A DNA stretch of 64,000 bases, from NCBI GenBank assembly GCA_964276095.1, contig CAXYDR010000003.1:186001-250000 (forward strand), read 5' to 3'. The position numbers and the translations under genes are program-made. A model generated the notes under the pieces. It had not been told where the DNA came from. It did no database searches and saw nothing but the letters and a program-made list of their open reading frames with translations. This document shows positions 8,314-17,286 of this stretch, piece by piece. This stretch comes from GCA-2733415 sp964276095. GTDB taxonomy: Bacteria > Bacteroidota > Bacteroidia > Flavobacteriales > Flavobacteriaceae. How positions within the stretch are numbered: the first letter of the stretch is position 1; each line of letters begins with the position of its first letter.

Positions 8314-9306
8314 TTATATCTTATTCATCCATTTGAATTTGTATTCTGTATCTGGAATTACAGCTCTTTCAGCTAAACGATACATTCTGTCTGGCAAACG
8401 CATTAAATAGTCTCTAGCTTTTTCTGCTTCAGCAGTTAAACCTGTAACTTTATCAATCTCCCAAAGCACGTTCAATTTTCGCATAATATCTACATAATCA
8501 AATCCTGTGTATACTCCCGCACGCTGAGCTACCATAGAAAATTGATCAAATAACGATGCTTTTTCAGCATGAGATTCTCTCAAATACATTGCTGGCATAA
8601 CTATTTGATTTTTCATCATATAAAAATATGCTAACATCATTTCGCTTGGGTCAATTTTAAAAATTTCTTTTACAAATTGTGAATATGCAATATGGTGACG
8701 CATTTCATCTCCTGCAATAATTTTTGACATTTTTGCTAAAGCAGTATGACCTTTTTGACGTGCAATTTTAGCAACATTGTTATGAGAAACGTACGTAGCT
8801 AACTCTTGAAAACTTGTATATACAAAGTTTTTATAAGGGTCATTTGCAGTACCAATATCAAAACCATCGGCAATTAAATGTTGTGTAGACATTTCTACTT
8901 CTTTCATATTTACCCTTCCAGATAAGTACAAGTATTTATTCAAAACATCTCCATGGCGGTTCTCTTCTGCTGTCCAAGCTCTCACCCATTTAGCCCAACC
9001 GTTATCTCTATCTTTTTCTGGATCTTGCTCCACTCCTTCTAAATTCATCAACCAAGATTCATACGTTGGTAATGCCTCTTCAGTAATCATATCACCTACC
9101 ATTACTACCCAGAAATCATCATCTAATTCTTTAGATATTTCTTGAATTTCTTTTACCTCATCAATAAAAGTGTCTTTTTGAGAATTTGGTAAAAAATCTG
9201 TTGGTTGCCAAATTTTCTCTACAGGTATCAAGAATTTATCTACAAACACATCGATGTTTTTCTCAAGTGTTTGCATTACTTCTATTCTTATGTTTTTTAT
9301 AGACAT
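8314..9306 (-). CDS. Acyl-ACP desaturase (soluble di-iron, type 2)
   Basis: Soluble ferritin-like di-iron enzyme that introduces a cis double bond into acyl-ACP chains, as in the plant stearoyl-ACP desaturase family. Both iron-binding motifs are present: EENRH (E114, E115, H118) and DEMRH (D200, E201, H204), with further acidic ligands near E77 and E168. At 330 residues it has the family length. It starts three bases after the plsC stop, so the two genes form an operon for unsaturated phospholipid synthesis. Position of desaturation cannot be told from sequence. Electron donors are not encoded nearby. Confidence 0.9.
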   Translation of the reverse strand: MSIKNIRIEVMQTLEKNIDVFVDKFLIPVEKIWQPTDFLPNSQKDTFIDEVKEIQEISKELDDDFWVVMVGDMITEEALPTYESWLMNLEGVEQDPEKDRDNGWAKWVRAWTAEENRHGDVLNKYLYLSGRVNMKEVEMSTQHLIADGFDIGTANDPYKNFVYTSFQELATYVSHNNVAKIARQKGHTALAKMSKIIAGDEMRHHIAYSQFVKEIFKIDPSEMMLAYFYMMKNQIVMPAMYLRESHAEKASLFDQFSMVAQRAGVYTGFDYVDIMRKLNVLWEIDKVTGLTAEAEKARDYLMRLPDRMYRLAERAVIPDTEYKFKWMNKI

Positions 9307-9309
9307 AGC

Positions 9310-10038
9310 TTAGTTAATATCTTTTATTATTGTAAGTTCTACTTTTTTAGCAAGCTCATTAAATGGTAATGAACTAATTTTTATTGGGGCATGCGTTTTT
9401 ATTGTAATCGGACTTCCAACTCCAAAAGGGAATTTTCCGTACTTAAATACTTTCCATGAATTGTTAACTGTCAAAGGTACAACATATCCTTCAGGATTAT
9501 ACTTTGCTATCATTTTTAAGCCATTAGCAGCAAACTCTTTAGGTTTTCCATCTTTACTTCTGGTACCTTCAGGGAATATTGCAGCAGACCACTTATTCTT
9601 ATTTATATTTTTAGAAAATCTTGCTAATTCAACTATAGCTTGTTTTCCGTTATTTCTGTCAATTAAAGCTGCTCCACCGTTTCTTAAGTTAAAAGAAACA
9701 CTCGGAATTCCTTTTCCTAATTCTTTTTTTGAGACAAACTTAGGGTTGTGCTTTCTGAAATACCATGAAACAGGTGAAATATCAAATAAACTTTGATGAT
9801 TAGACACAAATATCAAAGTAGTGTCTTCCGGCAATTCATGTTGATTATCTACTTTTACAGTAACACCTATTAGTAATAAATTTTTCACCAATGAAAAATT
9901 CATCCAATCAACTACTCGTTGATAATGCTTAAAATCTAAAAACTTTAAGCTGAACCATTGTAGTGGATGAAACACTATTAGTATCAACAAAAATGAAATC
10001 AAAAAAAACGGTGATAGTATGTAACTTAAGATCTTCAT
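9310..10038 (-). CDS. plsC: 1-acyl-sn-glycerol-3-phosphate acyltransferase (PlsC family)
   Basis: Membrane acyltransferase that converts lysophosphatidate to phosphatidate, or a related lysolipid acyltransferase. The catalytic NHxxxxD motif is present as SNHQSLFD (about residues 79-86) and the glycerol-phosphate motif as FPEGTRS (about 157-163). An N-terminal hydrophobic helix anchors it. The chosen start is the ATG at 10038 (MKILSYIL); an in-frame TTG at 10053 would add five residues and is less likely. It is the first gene of an operon with the acyl-ACP desaturase. Confidence 0.92.
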   Translation of the reverse strand: MKILSYILSPFFLISFLLILIVFHPLQWFSLKFLDFKHYQRVVDWMNFSLVKNLLLIGVTVKVDNQHELPEDTTLIFVSNHQSLFDISPVSWYFRKHNPKFVSKKELGKGIPSVSFNLRNGGAALIDRNNGKQAIVELARFSKNINKNKWSAAIFPEGTRSKDGKPKEFAANGLKMIAKYNPEGYVVPLTVNNSWKVFKYGKFPFGVGSPITIKTHAPIKISSLPFNELAKKVELTIIKDIN

Positions 10039-10134
10039 TGTGGTTTCTACCAATTCCTATTATTAATATACAAAAATAAAACGGTAAATGTAATGAAATT
10101 CTGTTAATTTACACTGCATGAAATAGCAACAAAA

Positions 10135-10167
10135 AAAAGGCGCTTAAACTTAGTTTAAACGCCTTTT
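10135..10167 (-). terminator. Terminator of the M49 peptidase gene
   Basis: On the minus strand AAAAGGCGTTTAAAC pairs with GTTTAAGCGCCTTTT (one G-U pair), followed by a run of eight Ts. It begins 20 bases past the stop at 10187. Confidence 0.88.
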
Positions 10168-10186
10168 CAAAATGTATTTACAAGAT

Positions 10187-12244
10187 TTAGTTTACAGCTG
10201 GTAAAAAGCTATAATTTTTTGCATAACTCAACATTTGCTCAGTAAACGTTTTTGGTTGTTCAATTGTAAAACCTGTTATTTCTCCTGCATCATTAGTTGC
10301 TGGTACAATAACCGGATTTACAAACCCGCTATATGGCGCTGATTTGAACTGTGCATTTCTGTCCAATACTTCTTTATGAATTGCTTGGTCTACTTTTACA
10401 CCGTATCCTTCTACTAAAGCTTCAACTGCTGCAAAATCACCTTCAGATTTTATACGCTGTGTTTCGCGTAATAATTGTCCAAAAATGTCATGTAACTTCT
10501 TATAATCATTGATATTGAAATATGTTTTCCCATCACGAGTAACTTTTTCAATTACATCATCAGCTTTTCCTTTTTCAAAGGCCCAACCAGCAACCCATTG
10601 CCTATTACGCATGTGTGCTTCTTCAATTTCATCACCTAAATTCAAACGAATTAATTGAGTCATTAACCCATTACGGATATAACCATCATAAGCTGCTTTA
10701 CCAACTTTCTCCCAATCGGCAACTAATCCTATGTCTTGTAATTTAGTGTCATATAAATAATACAATCCAACTAAATCTGCTCTTCCTTCTTCCAAAGTAG
10801 ACGCATAGTTTTTAAGTGTTTCTCTAGTTTCTCCAACTCCTGGATTCAATTGCCCTGATGCATGACCAATTACTTCATGTAATGCAGTATGTAATTTATC
10901 TGCTAATTGTCCGTATTCTTCTTCTAATTTTAATTCTTCTTCATCATGAACGAATTCCTTTAATCTACCAGATCCTCCTGCATTTGCATAAGCACCAATA
11001 ATATTTCCTAAAGAAACTGATTTACTTCCTACGGCAGTACGAATCCAGTTTGCATTTGGTAAGTTTACACCAATTGGTGTACTTGGAGATGCATCTCCTG
11101 CTTCACCAGCAACATTTACAACTTTATATGTTACACCTACAACACTATCTTTTTTGTGTTCTTTCATTAATGGTGAATTGTCTTCAAACCATTGTGCATT
11201 ATTAGAAACTACTGACATTTTTTCTGACATGTCAAAATCTTTAATCTGCACTACAGTTTCATAAGAACCTCTGTATCCCATTGGGTCATTATACACTTCA
11301 ATAAAACTATTGATATAATCGATATTTCCATCAGTAGCAGCTGTCCAAGCTACGTTATAATCGTCCCAAGTTTGTAAATCTCCAGTTTGATAATACTTAA
11401 TTAACAATCCTAAAGCAGTTCCTTGAGCTTCATTTTCCGCAACTCCTTGTGCTTTTTCTAACCAACCAACAATCTGGTCAATAGCTGCTCCATATAAACC
11501 ACCTGATTTATATACGCGTTCTTTTAACACACCATTTTCTTTAACCAACTGAGAATTCAATCCGTATGACAATGGTTGTTTTTTATTTGGAGAGATCATC
11601 TTTCCGTAAAAAGATTCTACATCTGCATTAGTTACACCAGGACCGTAAAAATTTACTGCACTTGCTGCAACATTATCAACTCCTTTAGCCAAGTTTACTT
11701 TTTTAACATCTTTATCATTAAAAATAACCGCTAAAGCATCTCCTTTTAATTCTGTATTTGTTGCTTCCAATAAAGTCTGTAAATAAGCTTGATCAAATGC
11801 TGGAGTTAACTTTGCATTAGAATAATGGTGGTGGATTCCGTTAGAGAACCACACACGTTTTAAATATTCTTCAAAATTATTCCAGTTATCAGAAGTTTTA
11901 TCTCCAGTATAATTAGCATATACATTCTCTAAAGCTTTACGGATAGTTAAATTATGACGGTAGTTTTGATCCCACATCATATCTCTACCTGCTAATCCAG
12001 CTTGAGTTAAATAATAAACTAATTTTTGCTCTTTCAATGTTAATGCATCAAATCCGTGAATTTGGTAACGTAATACCTTAATATCAGCAAACTGCTCAAC
12101 AGTATAATCAAAATCTGTGGATGCTTTTTTCTTTACTTCAGTTATAACTTCTGTAGCGTCTTGTGTTACTTTTTTATCTGTATTACCGCATGAAATTAGT
12201 AAGGTTGACGCTAAGGCCAAACCTATAATTGGTTTAATTTTCAT
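10187..12244 (-). CDS. Dipeptidyl-peptidase III-like zinc peptidase (M49), lipoprotein
   Basis: 685-residue zinc metallopeptidase of family M49, which typically removes dipeptides from the N-terminus of oligopeptides. The N-terminus is a lipoprotein signal peptide with lipobox LISC (cysteine about residue 19), so the enzyme should be anchored in a membrane facing the periplasm or surface. The unusual six-residue M49 zinc motif HEVIGH is at about 455, and the third ligand is in EEGRADLVGLYYL about 30 residues later. All three ligands are intact. It is a single-gene unit with its own terminator. Confidence 0.9.
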   Translation of the reverse strand: MKIKPIIGLALASTLLISCGNTDKKVTQDATEVITEVKKKASTDFDYTVEQFADIKVLRYQIHGFDALTLKEQKLVYYLTQAGLAGRDMMWDQNYRHNLTIRKALENVYANYTGDKTSDNWNNFEEYLKRVWFSNGIHHHYSNAKLTPAFDQAYLQTLLEATNTELKGDALAVIFNDKDVKKVNLAKGVDNVAASAVNFYGPGVTNADVESFYGKMISPNKKQPLSYGLNSQLVKENGVLKERVYKSGGLYGAAIDQIVGWLEKAQGVAENEAQGTALGLLIKYYQTGDLQTWDDYNVAWTAATDGNIDYINSFIEVYNDPMGYRGSYETVVQIKDFDMSEKMSVVSNNAQWFEDNSPLMKEHKKDSVVGVTYKVVNVAGEAGDASPSTPIGVNLPNANWIRTAVGSKSVSLGNIIGAYANAGGSGRLKEFVHDEEELKLEEEYGQLADKLHTALHEVIGHASGQLNPGVGETRETLKNYASTLEEGRADLVGLYYLYDTKLQDIGLVADWEKVGKAAYDGYIRNGLMTQLIRLNLGDEIEEAHMRNRQWVAGWAFEKGKADDVIEKVTRDGKTYFNINDYKKLHDIFGQLLRETQRIKSEGDFAAVEALVEGYGVKVDQAIHKEVLDRNAQFKSAPYSGFVNPVIVPATNDAGEITGFTIEQPKTFTEQMLSYAKNYSFLPAVN

Positions 12245-12392
12245 TATGTTTGATTTAAGATTGTTTTAAATTTCGCTTAAAAGTAATTAATCTAATGAAG
12301 AAAAAGAAATGTTAATTTTATTATATTTAACATTCAATAGTAATTTTACTAATCTAATAGTCAAATCAAACGGCTAATTAAACACTAACCAA

Positions 12393-13433
12393 ATGAAAAT
12401 TCTTAAGTATTTATTCTTTTTACTATTAGTAGTACTAATAGGGGGAGCTATTTATATTACGCTACAACCAAATAGTTATGATGTAAAACGCTCAAAATTA
12501 ATTAAAGCACCAGCAAGTGCTATTTTTAATAATGTTAATGATTACAAAAACTGGAAATCATGGGGCCCTTGGTACGATGATGATCCATCAATAGTTGAAA
12601 CTTATTCTGATCAAACAATAGGAGTTGGTGGAGCGTATAGTTGGACTAGCGAACAAGGACCAGGTAATATGAAAACTATTTCGTTAGAAGAAAATAAATC
12701 CATAGAACAAAAAATTCAATTTTCTGACTATGAACCAAGTGATATTTATTGGACTTTTGAAGAAACTGAAGAGGGTACTAATGTAACTTGGGGAATGAAA
12801 GCTGAAGAAATACCATTTATGTTTAAGTTTGGTGCTGCAATGAGCGGTGGTATGGACAATATGCTTGGTCCAATGCTTGGTAAGGGGTTAGAAAATCTAG
12901 ACAAAGTAATTCAAGAAGAAATGATTAATAATCCTCCTAAACCTAAAGGAGTTTTTACTTTAGGAAGCCCTGTTGGGATTAAACAAGATGCTCAACAATT
13001 TATTGGTTACAAACAAGTAACTAAAATTGACCATGATGCAATGACTAAATTGTATATGGAGTTTATGCCTAAAGCTGGTATGCATGCTCATGCTCAGAAA
13101 TTAGCTCCTGAAGATTATACTCCTGCTGCTGTTTTTACTAAATGGGATGAAGAAAAAGGAGAAGCAGAATTTTATATTGGTTTAGTAGTTAGAAAAGATG
13201 TTACTTTAGACACGGGTATGGAGAAATTGGAATTACCCGCTGGTAAAAATGTAATGCTTTCTAAATTTGGACAATATGGAACTGGAGATCAAGAAGCGCA
13301 TATGGCTATAGACAAATATCTAAAAGAAAATGGTTTAGAACAAAACGGAGCTATTTGGGAATTATATGTAAATGACCCTGGTACAGTTAAACCAGAAGAC
13401 ATTGAAACTGAAATTCATTATCCGGTTAAATAA
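12393..13433 (+). CDS. SRPBCC domain plus GyrI-like effector-binding domain protein, membrane-anchored
   Basis: 346 residues. A single N-terminal hydrophobic helix (about 5-25) is followed by a SRPBCC/polyketide-cyclase domain (about 30-175; INxVNDYKNWKSWGPW-type segment seen as NVNDYKNWKSWGPWYDD) and then a GyrI-like/AraC effector-binding domain (about 195-346). Both domains bind small hydrophobic ligands in other proteins; no enzymatic motif is evident. This architecture is widespread in Bacteroidota and has no firmly assigned role. It stands alone between divergent M49 and convergent DUF4494 genes. Confidence 0.8.
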   Translation: MKILKYLFFLLLVVLIGGAIYITLQPNSYDVKRSKLIKAPASAIFNNVNDYKNWKSWGPWYDDDPSIVETYSDQTIGVGGAYSWTSEQGPGNMKTISLEENKSIEQKIQFSDYEPSDIYWTFEETEEGTNVTWGMKAEEIPFMFKFGAAMSGGMDNMLGPMLGKGLENLDKVIQEEMINNPPKPKGVFTLGSPVGIKQDAQQFIGYKQVTKIDHDAMTKLYMEFMPKAGMHAHAQKLAPEDYTPAAVFTKWDEEKGEAEFYIGLVVRKDVTLDTGMEKLELPAGKNVMLSKFGQYGTGDQEAHMAIDKYLKENGLEQNGAIWELYVNDPGTVKPEDIETEIHYPVK

Positions 13434-13448
13434 CCTCATATAGGTTTT

Positions 13449-13490
13449 AATACAAAAAGGGTTGCTTATTCAAGCAACCCTTTTTGTATT
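13449..13490. terminator. Bidirectional terminator
   Basis: A perfect 19-base stem (AATACAAAAAGGGTTGCTT and its complement) with loop ATTC, between convergent genes ending at 13433 and 13505. Confidence 0.92.
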
Positions 13491-13504
13491 ATATAACTTT
13501 TTAA

Positions 13505-14020
13505 CTAAACTAACTCTTCGGCTACAACTTCTTCCTGAGTAGGAACACTCGCCTTAATGGCATTAAATTTTGCAAGCTTATCTATTTCTCCATCAAAATA
13601 TGGAAACACATCCATAATTGGGGATTCAGCTATTGATGGAATGGAATAATCTCCCATAGTATCTTTCATTACTACATTTGTACTATCAAAAGCTTCCTTT
13701 ACATCATTAGCTTGAACTAATAAATACATGCTTGATTTTCTTTCCTTACCGCTTTCTTCGTCATATGCCACTAAAGAAATTTTTGTTTTAAACCAACGGT
13801 CAGAATTTTCAAACGGGTGTATTTCAGCAAAATTTGCCATTTTTATATTCGTGATCATAAACTCCTCACTAATGTACATTGACATTTCTTCAGTTATTCT
13901 AGATTCTGCTTCTGTATATGACACCGCATCAACCAAGTAAGGCTCAGTAGTTACTTTTTGCACTCCATTATCATCTAGTTTTCTATATTTCACTTTACAT
14001 TCATACCAAGTTGTGCTCAT
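13505..14020 (-). CDS. DUF4494 domain protein
   Basis: 171 residues, no signal peptide or membrane segment, so probably cytoplasmic. The start STTWYECKVKYRK, the VDAVSYTEAESRITEEM segment and the SSMYLLVQANDVKEA segment match the Bacteroidota family DUF4494, whose function is unknown. It is usually a conserved single-copy gene in this phylum. It is a single-gene unit here, divergent from crcB. Confidence 0.85.
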   Translation of the reverse strand: MSTTWYECKVKYRKLDDNGVQKVTTEPYLVDAVSYTEAESRITEEMSMYISEEFMITNIKMANFAEIHPFENSDRWFKTKISLVAYDEESGKERKSSMYLLVQANDVKEAFDSTNVVMKDTMGDYSIPSIAESPIMDVFPYFDGEIDKLAKFNAIKASVPTQEEVVAEELV

Positions 14021-14121
14021 CTCTTTATTTTTTAGGATGGCAAATATAGGTCAACATTTATCTCACTCTACATATAACTACACATAGATATTCACAATTT
14101 AAAACCTGACAGTATTTTTTA

Positions 14122-14129
14122 TATCTTCG
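14122..14129 (+). promoter_or_regulatory. Putative crcB promoter (-7 box)
   Basis: TATCTTCG is a close variant of TAnnTTTG, 20 bases before the crcB ATG. There is no fluoride-riboswitch-like sequence in the short leader. Confidence 0.45.
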
Positions 14130-14149
14130 CAAGTAATTCAACTGGTGAA

Positions 14150-14515
14150 ATGAAAGCAATAGTATTAGTTTTTTTAGGAGGTGGTTTTGGAAGTGTTTTA
14201 CGATACTTACTTAATAGAACATTAAACTCAGATTTTACTGGTATTCCATACGGAACTTTTGCTGCTAATATACTAGGTTCCTTATTAATTGGGATTATCT
14301 TAGGGCTTTCCGCAAAAGGGAACGTACTTACTCAAAATCAGACCTTATTATTAGCAACTGGTTTTTGTGGTGGCTTCACTACCTTTTCTACTTTTGCTTA
14401 TGAAAATCATGTTTTTTTAAAATCAGGAGATTTCCTTTCTTTTGCCCTATATACTATAGGTAGTTTTGTTATTGGTTTTTTAGCAGTATTTTTAGGAATG
14501 TATTTAGTGAAGTAA
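14150..14515 (+). CDS. crcB: Fluoride exporter CrcB/Fluc
   Basis: 121-residue, four-helix fluoride channel of the inner membrane that relieves fluoride toxicity as a dual-topology dimer. GGGFGSVLRYLLNR at the start, GTFAANILGS in the middle and GFCGGFTTFSTFAYE near residue 75 are the family signatures, including the central phenylalanines. It is alone on its strand and convergent with the DUF3667 gene, with only 18 bases between the stops and no clear terminator. Confidence 0.95.
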   Translation: MKAIVLVFLGGGFGSVLRYLLNRTLNSDFTGIPYGTFAANILGSLLIGIILGLSAKGNVLTQNQTLLLATGFCGGFTTFSTFAYENHVFLKSGDFLSFALYTIGSFVIGFLAVFLGMYLVK

Positions 14516-14533
14516 TGCTCTAATATCACCTCA

Positions 14534-15400
14534 TTACACACTGTAAGTTTGCATTACCAATAGAAAGAACAATATACATACTACTACTATTAAGCCTGTA
14601 TGAAAAACACCTACTAAACAGAGTTTTAAAAACGTAATTAGTTTCTTTTTTTTATAAAATTTTAATGCTGCTATGTATCCATAAATTAGTAAGCCTAAAA
14701 AAGCAACTGTACTTAAGTCTATTTTCAACAACCAATCTATTAAAGTCGTAATTATAAGTAGTGTTAATAAAAAGCATTGTAAGTGCAATGAGAATATTAA
14801 ATAATCAATATAATAATAGCTTTTATTGAAAAAAAACAGATTGAAGAGCAAGCCCAAAACCGGTATCATTATAAACATAACTATAGGGAACTTTGCCAAC
14901 ATATAATTAAAAAAAATAGTGGTTTCACGTTCTGTAGAAAAGATCTTTTCTATTTTTTTATCTAGTGAATTCTCATTTGTTTCAGGTGTTTTTTCTGATT
15001 CACTAAAACCATCTTCAAAGTCACCAATAGTTACTGGAATTTCATTTAATGTTAAATTAATACCTTCTATTGTACTTTTATACGATGTTACATTAGTTGA
15101 CAACAAGAAAAATACAAAGCTGACAAATACATACAATCTAATTGGACGTAAATAGCCTTCTATCTTACCACTTAAATAAGCTATAGATAAAAACCCTGGT
15201 TTAATCATCAATAACTTTAGCGTAAGCAACAACTTAGAATTCACCGTAAAATAGGTCGAAAAAAAATCATTTAAAAGCATTTTTATGGAAACCCTTTTTA
15301 TGTTATTCTCTTGACCACAGTCAAAACAAAAATTCATATGTGCTTTTAACTGGCTTTTACAATTTGGACAATAAATCCTTTTTCTCCTATTATTTTCCAT
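14534..15400 (-). CDS. DUF3667 membrane protein with N-terminal zinc ribbon (copy A)
   Basis: 288 residues. The N-terminus has a CxxC...CxxC zinc ribbon (CPNCKSQL and FCFDCGQ), then the DUF3667 core (YLSGKIEGYLRPIRLYVFVS) with about five membrane helices between residues 90 and 285. The function is unknown; the family is abundant in Bacteroidota. It is clearly a paralogue of the next gene upstream, sharing the zinc ribbon, the KRVS-KML segment and the order of helices, so this is a tandem duplication. The least conserved part is the acidic loop at about 130-160. Confidence 0.85.
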   Translation of the reverse strand: MENNRRKRIYCPNCKSQLKAHMNFCFDCGQENNIKRVSIKMLLNDFFSTYFTVNSKLLLTLKLLMIKPGFLSIAYLSGKIEGYLRPIRLYVFVSFVFFLLSTNVTSYKSTIEGINLTLNEIPVTIGDFEDGFSESEKTPETNENSLDKKIEKIFSTERETTIFFNYMLAKFPIVMFIMIPVLGLLFNLFFFNKSYYYIDYLIFSLHLQCFLLTLLIITTLIDWLLKIDLSTVAFLGLLIYGYIAALKFYKKKKLITFLKLCLVGVFHTGLIVVVCILFFLLVMQTYSV

Positions 15401-15564
15401 AGGGAGTTAGCTTAAATAATTTAGCGGAAATTTAAATAGGGTGCCTTTTTGTAAAAAGGTTATTATGTTAAATAAGTAATCAAGGAGTTAATCAAAATTA
15501 ACCATAAATATCTGATTATATTACAATTAACATTTTTTTAAATAAAACAAAAAGCTAAAACAAG

Positions 15565-16458
15565 CTACATATTATAATTTTTAAGCACCAATAAAAAGAA
15601 CAAACCAAAAATAATAGTACTCAAAATAACGTGTGCAAATCCTACAAAGGATAAACGAACAAACGTACTTATTTTACCACGTTCGTAAAACTTTCTCGCT
15701 GCAACAAAGCCATATATCAAGGTTCCTAAAACAGCAAATCCTACCAAATCTATTTTAAATATCCATTCAATAATTATACTTATAATAAGTAACACAAACA
15801 AGAATGATTGTAGGTGCAATGCAAAAACTAAATGATCGACATAGAAGTACTTCTTTTTATAAAAAAACAAGAATAATAATAGTCCTAAAATGGGTATTAA
15901 AAAGAAAAACAGTATTGGAAGTTTAGATTTTAAAAACAGTGCAAATAATCTTGATTCCTTTTTATCAGATAGTATTTTATTTATTTTCCCATCAAAAAAC
16001 TGTTCATCTAATTCTAAAAAAGTGACATCTTCCTTATCATTATTTACCGTTTTCGCCTTTTCTAATTCACTTTGAACCTCTTCTATTGTTGTGGAATCAC
16101 TATCGAATGCAATATTAAATTCATCGAAATTACTCCCACCAGTAGATATAATATTATTGAGCAAAAAGAAAGCGAAACTTATAAAAACATAAAGTCTAAT
16201 TGGTCGCAAATACGCTTCTATTTTACCATTCAAATACTCAAGAGAAAGAAAACTTGGTTTTACCAATAAATATTTTAGTGATGAAAATAACTTAGAGTCG
16301 AAAGAAAAATATGTAGATGAAAAATCTGATACAAGCATTTTCATAGAAACCCTTTTTATATGATTTTCTTGTCCGCAATTAGGACAAAAATTCATGTCTT
16401 GTTTCAACTGTTTGTCACAGTTTGGGCAACTAATTCTTTTTCTTCTTTTTCTTCCCAT
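15565..16458 (-). CDS. DUF3667 membrane protein with N-terminal zinc ribbon (copy B)
   Basis: 297-residue paralogue of the downstream gene, with the same zinc ribbon (CPNCDKQL and FCPNCGQ), the core segment LNGKIEAYLRPIRLYVFIS and five helices ending in a short basic/hydrophobic tail. It begins 11 bases after the DUF1684 stop, so it is probably co-transcribed with it. The 164-base gap to copy A is very AT-rich, with one small CCTTTTT-gt-AAAAAGG hairpin at 15444-15459 and no convincing promoter. Function unknown. Confidence 0.85.
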   Translation of the reverse strand: MGRKRRKRISCPNCDKQLKQDMNFCPNCGQENHIKRVSMKMLVSDFSSTYFSFDSKLFSSLKYLLVKPSFLSLEYLNGKIEAYLRPIRLYVFISFAFFLLNNIISTGGSNFDEFNIAFDSDSTTIEEVQSELEKAKTVNNDKEDVTFLELDEQFFDGKINKILSDKKESRLFALFLKSKLPILFFFLIPILGLLLFLFFYKKKYFYVDHLVFALHLQSFLFVLLIISIIIEWIFKIDLVGFAVLGTLIYGFVAARKFYERGKISTFVRLSFVGFAHVILSTIIFGLFFLLVLKNYNM

Positions 16459-16469
16459 ATTATTTTACT

Positions 16470-17072
16470 TTAGTGATCTTTATACTTTTTTACCCCAACT
16501 GGAATTTCAATTTCTAAACTATTCTCTATTGGAGGAATTGTACAATTCCACCCATCAGAATAAGCGCAATACGGATTATAAGCCTGATTAAAATCTACTA
16601 TAATTGTATCACCTTTAGGGATAGTTAAATCTATAAAACGTCCACCACCATATGTAGTGTCTCCATTTGACAAGTCATTGAAAGGTAAGAATAAATAATC
16701 TTTATATATAGGATTAGTTAACAGCTGCTGGCTTTGATACACCGCTAAAGTTAAGTCTGTACCATTAATAGAAAAAGTTAACAAGCCATATTTAATTAAA
16801 AATTTTGTCTTACCAGAAGAAGTTCCAGCTGCAAAAACTTCTTCATTTGGAGTTCTAATAAATTTTGCGGCTACTCGATATTTTAAATCTATGTCAAAGA
16901 AATCTAGCCCTTTAAAATGCTTCCTATCTACTTCAGTTAATGGAGATTTCCCTTTTGTTTTAAACTGAGTATTTTGTTCTTCTTGATGCGTTTTAATCTC
17001 TTTAATAGCCTCAGTATTTTGGGCATTTAAGGAATATGATATTAAAACTATAAAAAATAAAAGTTGTTTCAT
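16470..17072 (-). CDS. DUF1684 domain protein, secreted
   Basis: 200 residues with a signal peptide (MKQLLFFIVLISYSLNAQ). The DUF1684 core is recognisable from GGGRFIDLTIPKGDTIIVDFNQAYNPYCAYS, where the pattern DFNxAYNPYCAYS is the family signature. The biochemical role is not known. It is first in a leftward operon with DUF3667 copy B, and divergent from the attenuator-controlled MFS unit. Confidence 0.85.
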   Translation of the reverse strand: MKQLLFFIVLISYSLNAQNTEAIKEIKTHQEEQNTQFKTKGKSPLTEVDRKHFKGLDFFDIDLKYRVAAKFIRTPNEEVFAAGTSSGKTKFLIKYGLLTFSINGTDLTLAVYQSQQLLTNPIYKDYLFLPFNDLSNGDTTYGGGRFIDLTIPKGDTIIVDFNQAYNPYCAYSDGWNCTIPPIENSLEIEIPVGVKKYKDH

Positions 17073-17120
17073 CTAAAAAAAATTTAATTCAAAAATACAT
17101 TTTTATACTCAAAAATTATA

Positions 17121-17128
17121 TAGCTTTG
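17121..17128 (+). promoter_or_regulatory. Promoter -7 box of the MFS leader transcript
   Basis: TAGCTTTG matches TAnnTTTG. It places transcription start near 17133-17136, about 12 bases before the leader ORF. No TTG -33 is obvious. Confidence 0.55.
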
Positions 17129-17146
17129 TCATACAATTACTACATT

Positions 17147-17233
17147 ATGAATTGCAAACAAATAATTATAAAGGTCGATAGGGTTTCTCAAGAGAGAAGT
17201 TCGGGCTGTTGTATTTATTTGTTATCTCAATAA
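17147..17233 (+). CDS. 28-residue leader peptide upstream of the MFS gene
   Basis: A short ORF, ATG to TAA, encodes MNCKQIIIKVDRVSQERSSG followed by CCIYLLSQ. It sits about 12 bases after a promoter box and 23 bases before a strong terminator. Its codons for Ser18-Ser19-Gly20 (17198-17206) form the sequence that can pair with the terminator 5' arm. Two adjacent cysteine codons follow directly (17207-17212). There is no Shine-Dalgarno, as is normal here. I do not recognise the peptide; its position suggests a regulatory leader and not a functional protein. Whether it is translated cannot be shown from one sequence. Confidence 0.55.
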   Translation: MNCKQIIIKVDRVSQERSSGCCIYLLSQ

Positions 17234-17269
17234 CGGTATAAATTTTTACAATATATAAACGCCCAACTT
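17197..17269 (+). promoter_or_regulatory. Candidate antiterminator pairing in the MFS leader
   Basis: AAGTT-C-GGGC (17197-17206, inside the leader ORF) is complementary to GCCCAACTT (17261-17269), the 5' arm of the terminator, giving nine base pairs with one bulged C. A small hairpin TTCTC-AAGA-GAGAA (17185-17198) could compete with it. The arrangement is that of a translation-coupled attenuator. Confidence 0.5.
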
Positions 17270-17286
17270 TTCAGTTGGGCGTTTTA
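17257..17286 (+). terminator. Leader terminator upstream of the MFS gene (attenuator)
   Basis: AAACGCCCAACT-TTTC-AGTTGGGCGTTT is a perfect 12-base stem followed by TT, A and CTTTT. It lies between the promoter and the MFS start at 17365, so transcripts must read through it to express the transporter. A second stem, CTTATTAAA/TTTAATAAG (17311-17342), lies between it and the start codon. Confidence 0.8.

Noticed and set aside
14130..14149. Fluoride riboswitch upstream of crcB
   Set aside because: The leader after the promoter box is only about 20 bases, too short for the aptamer.
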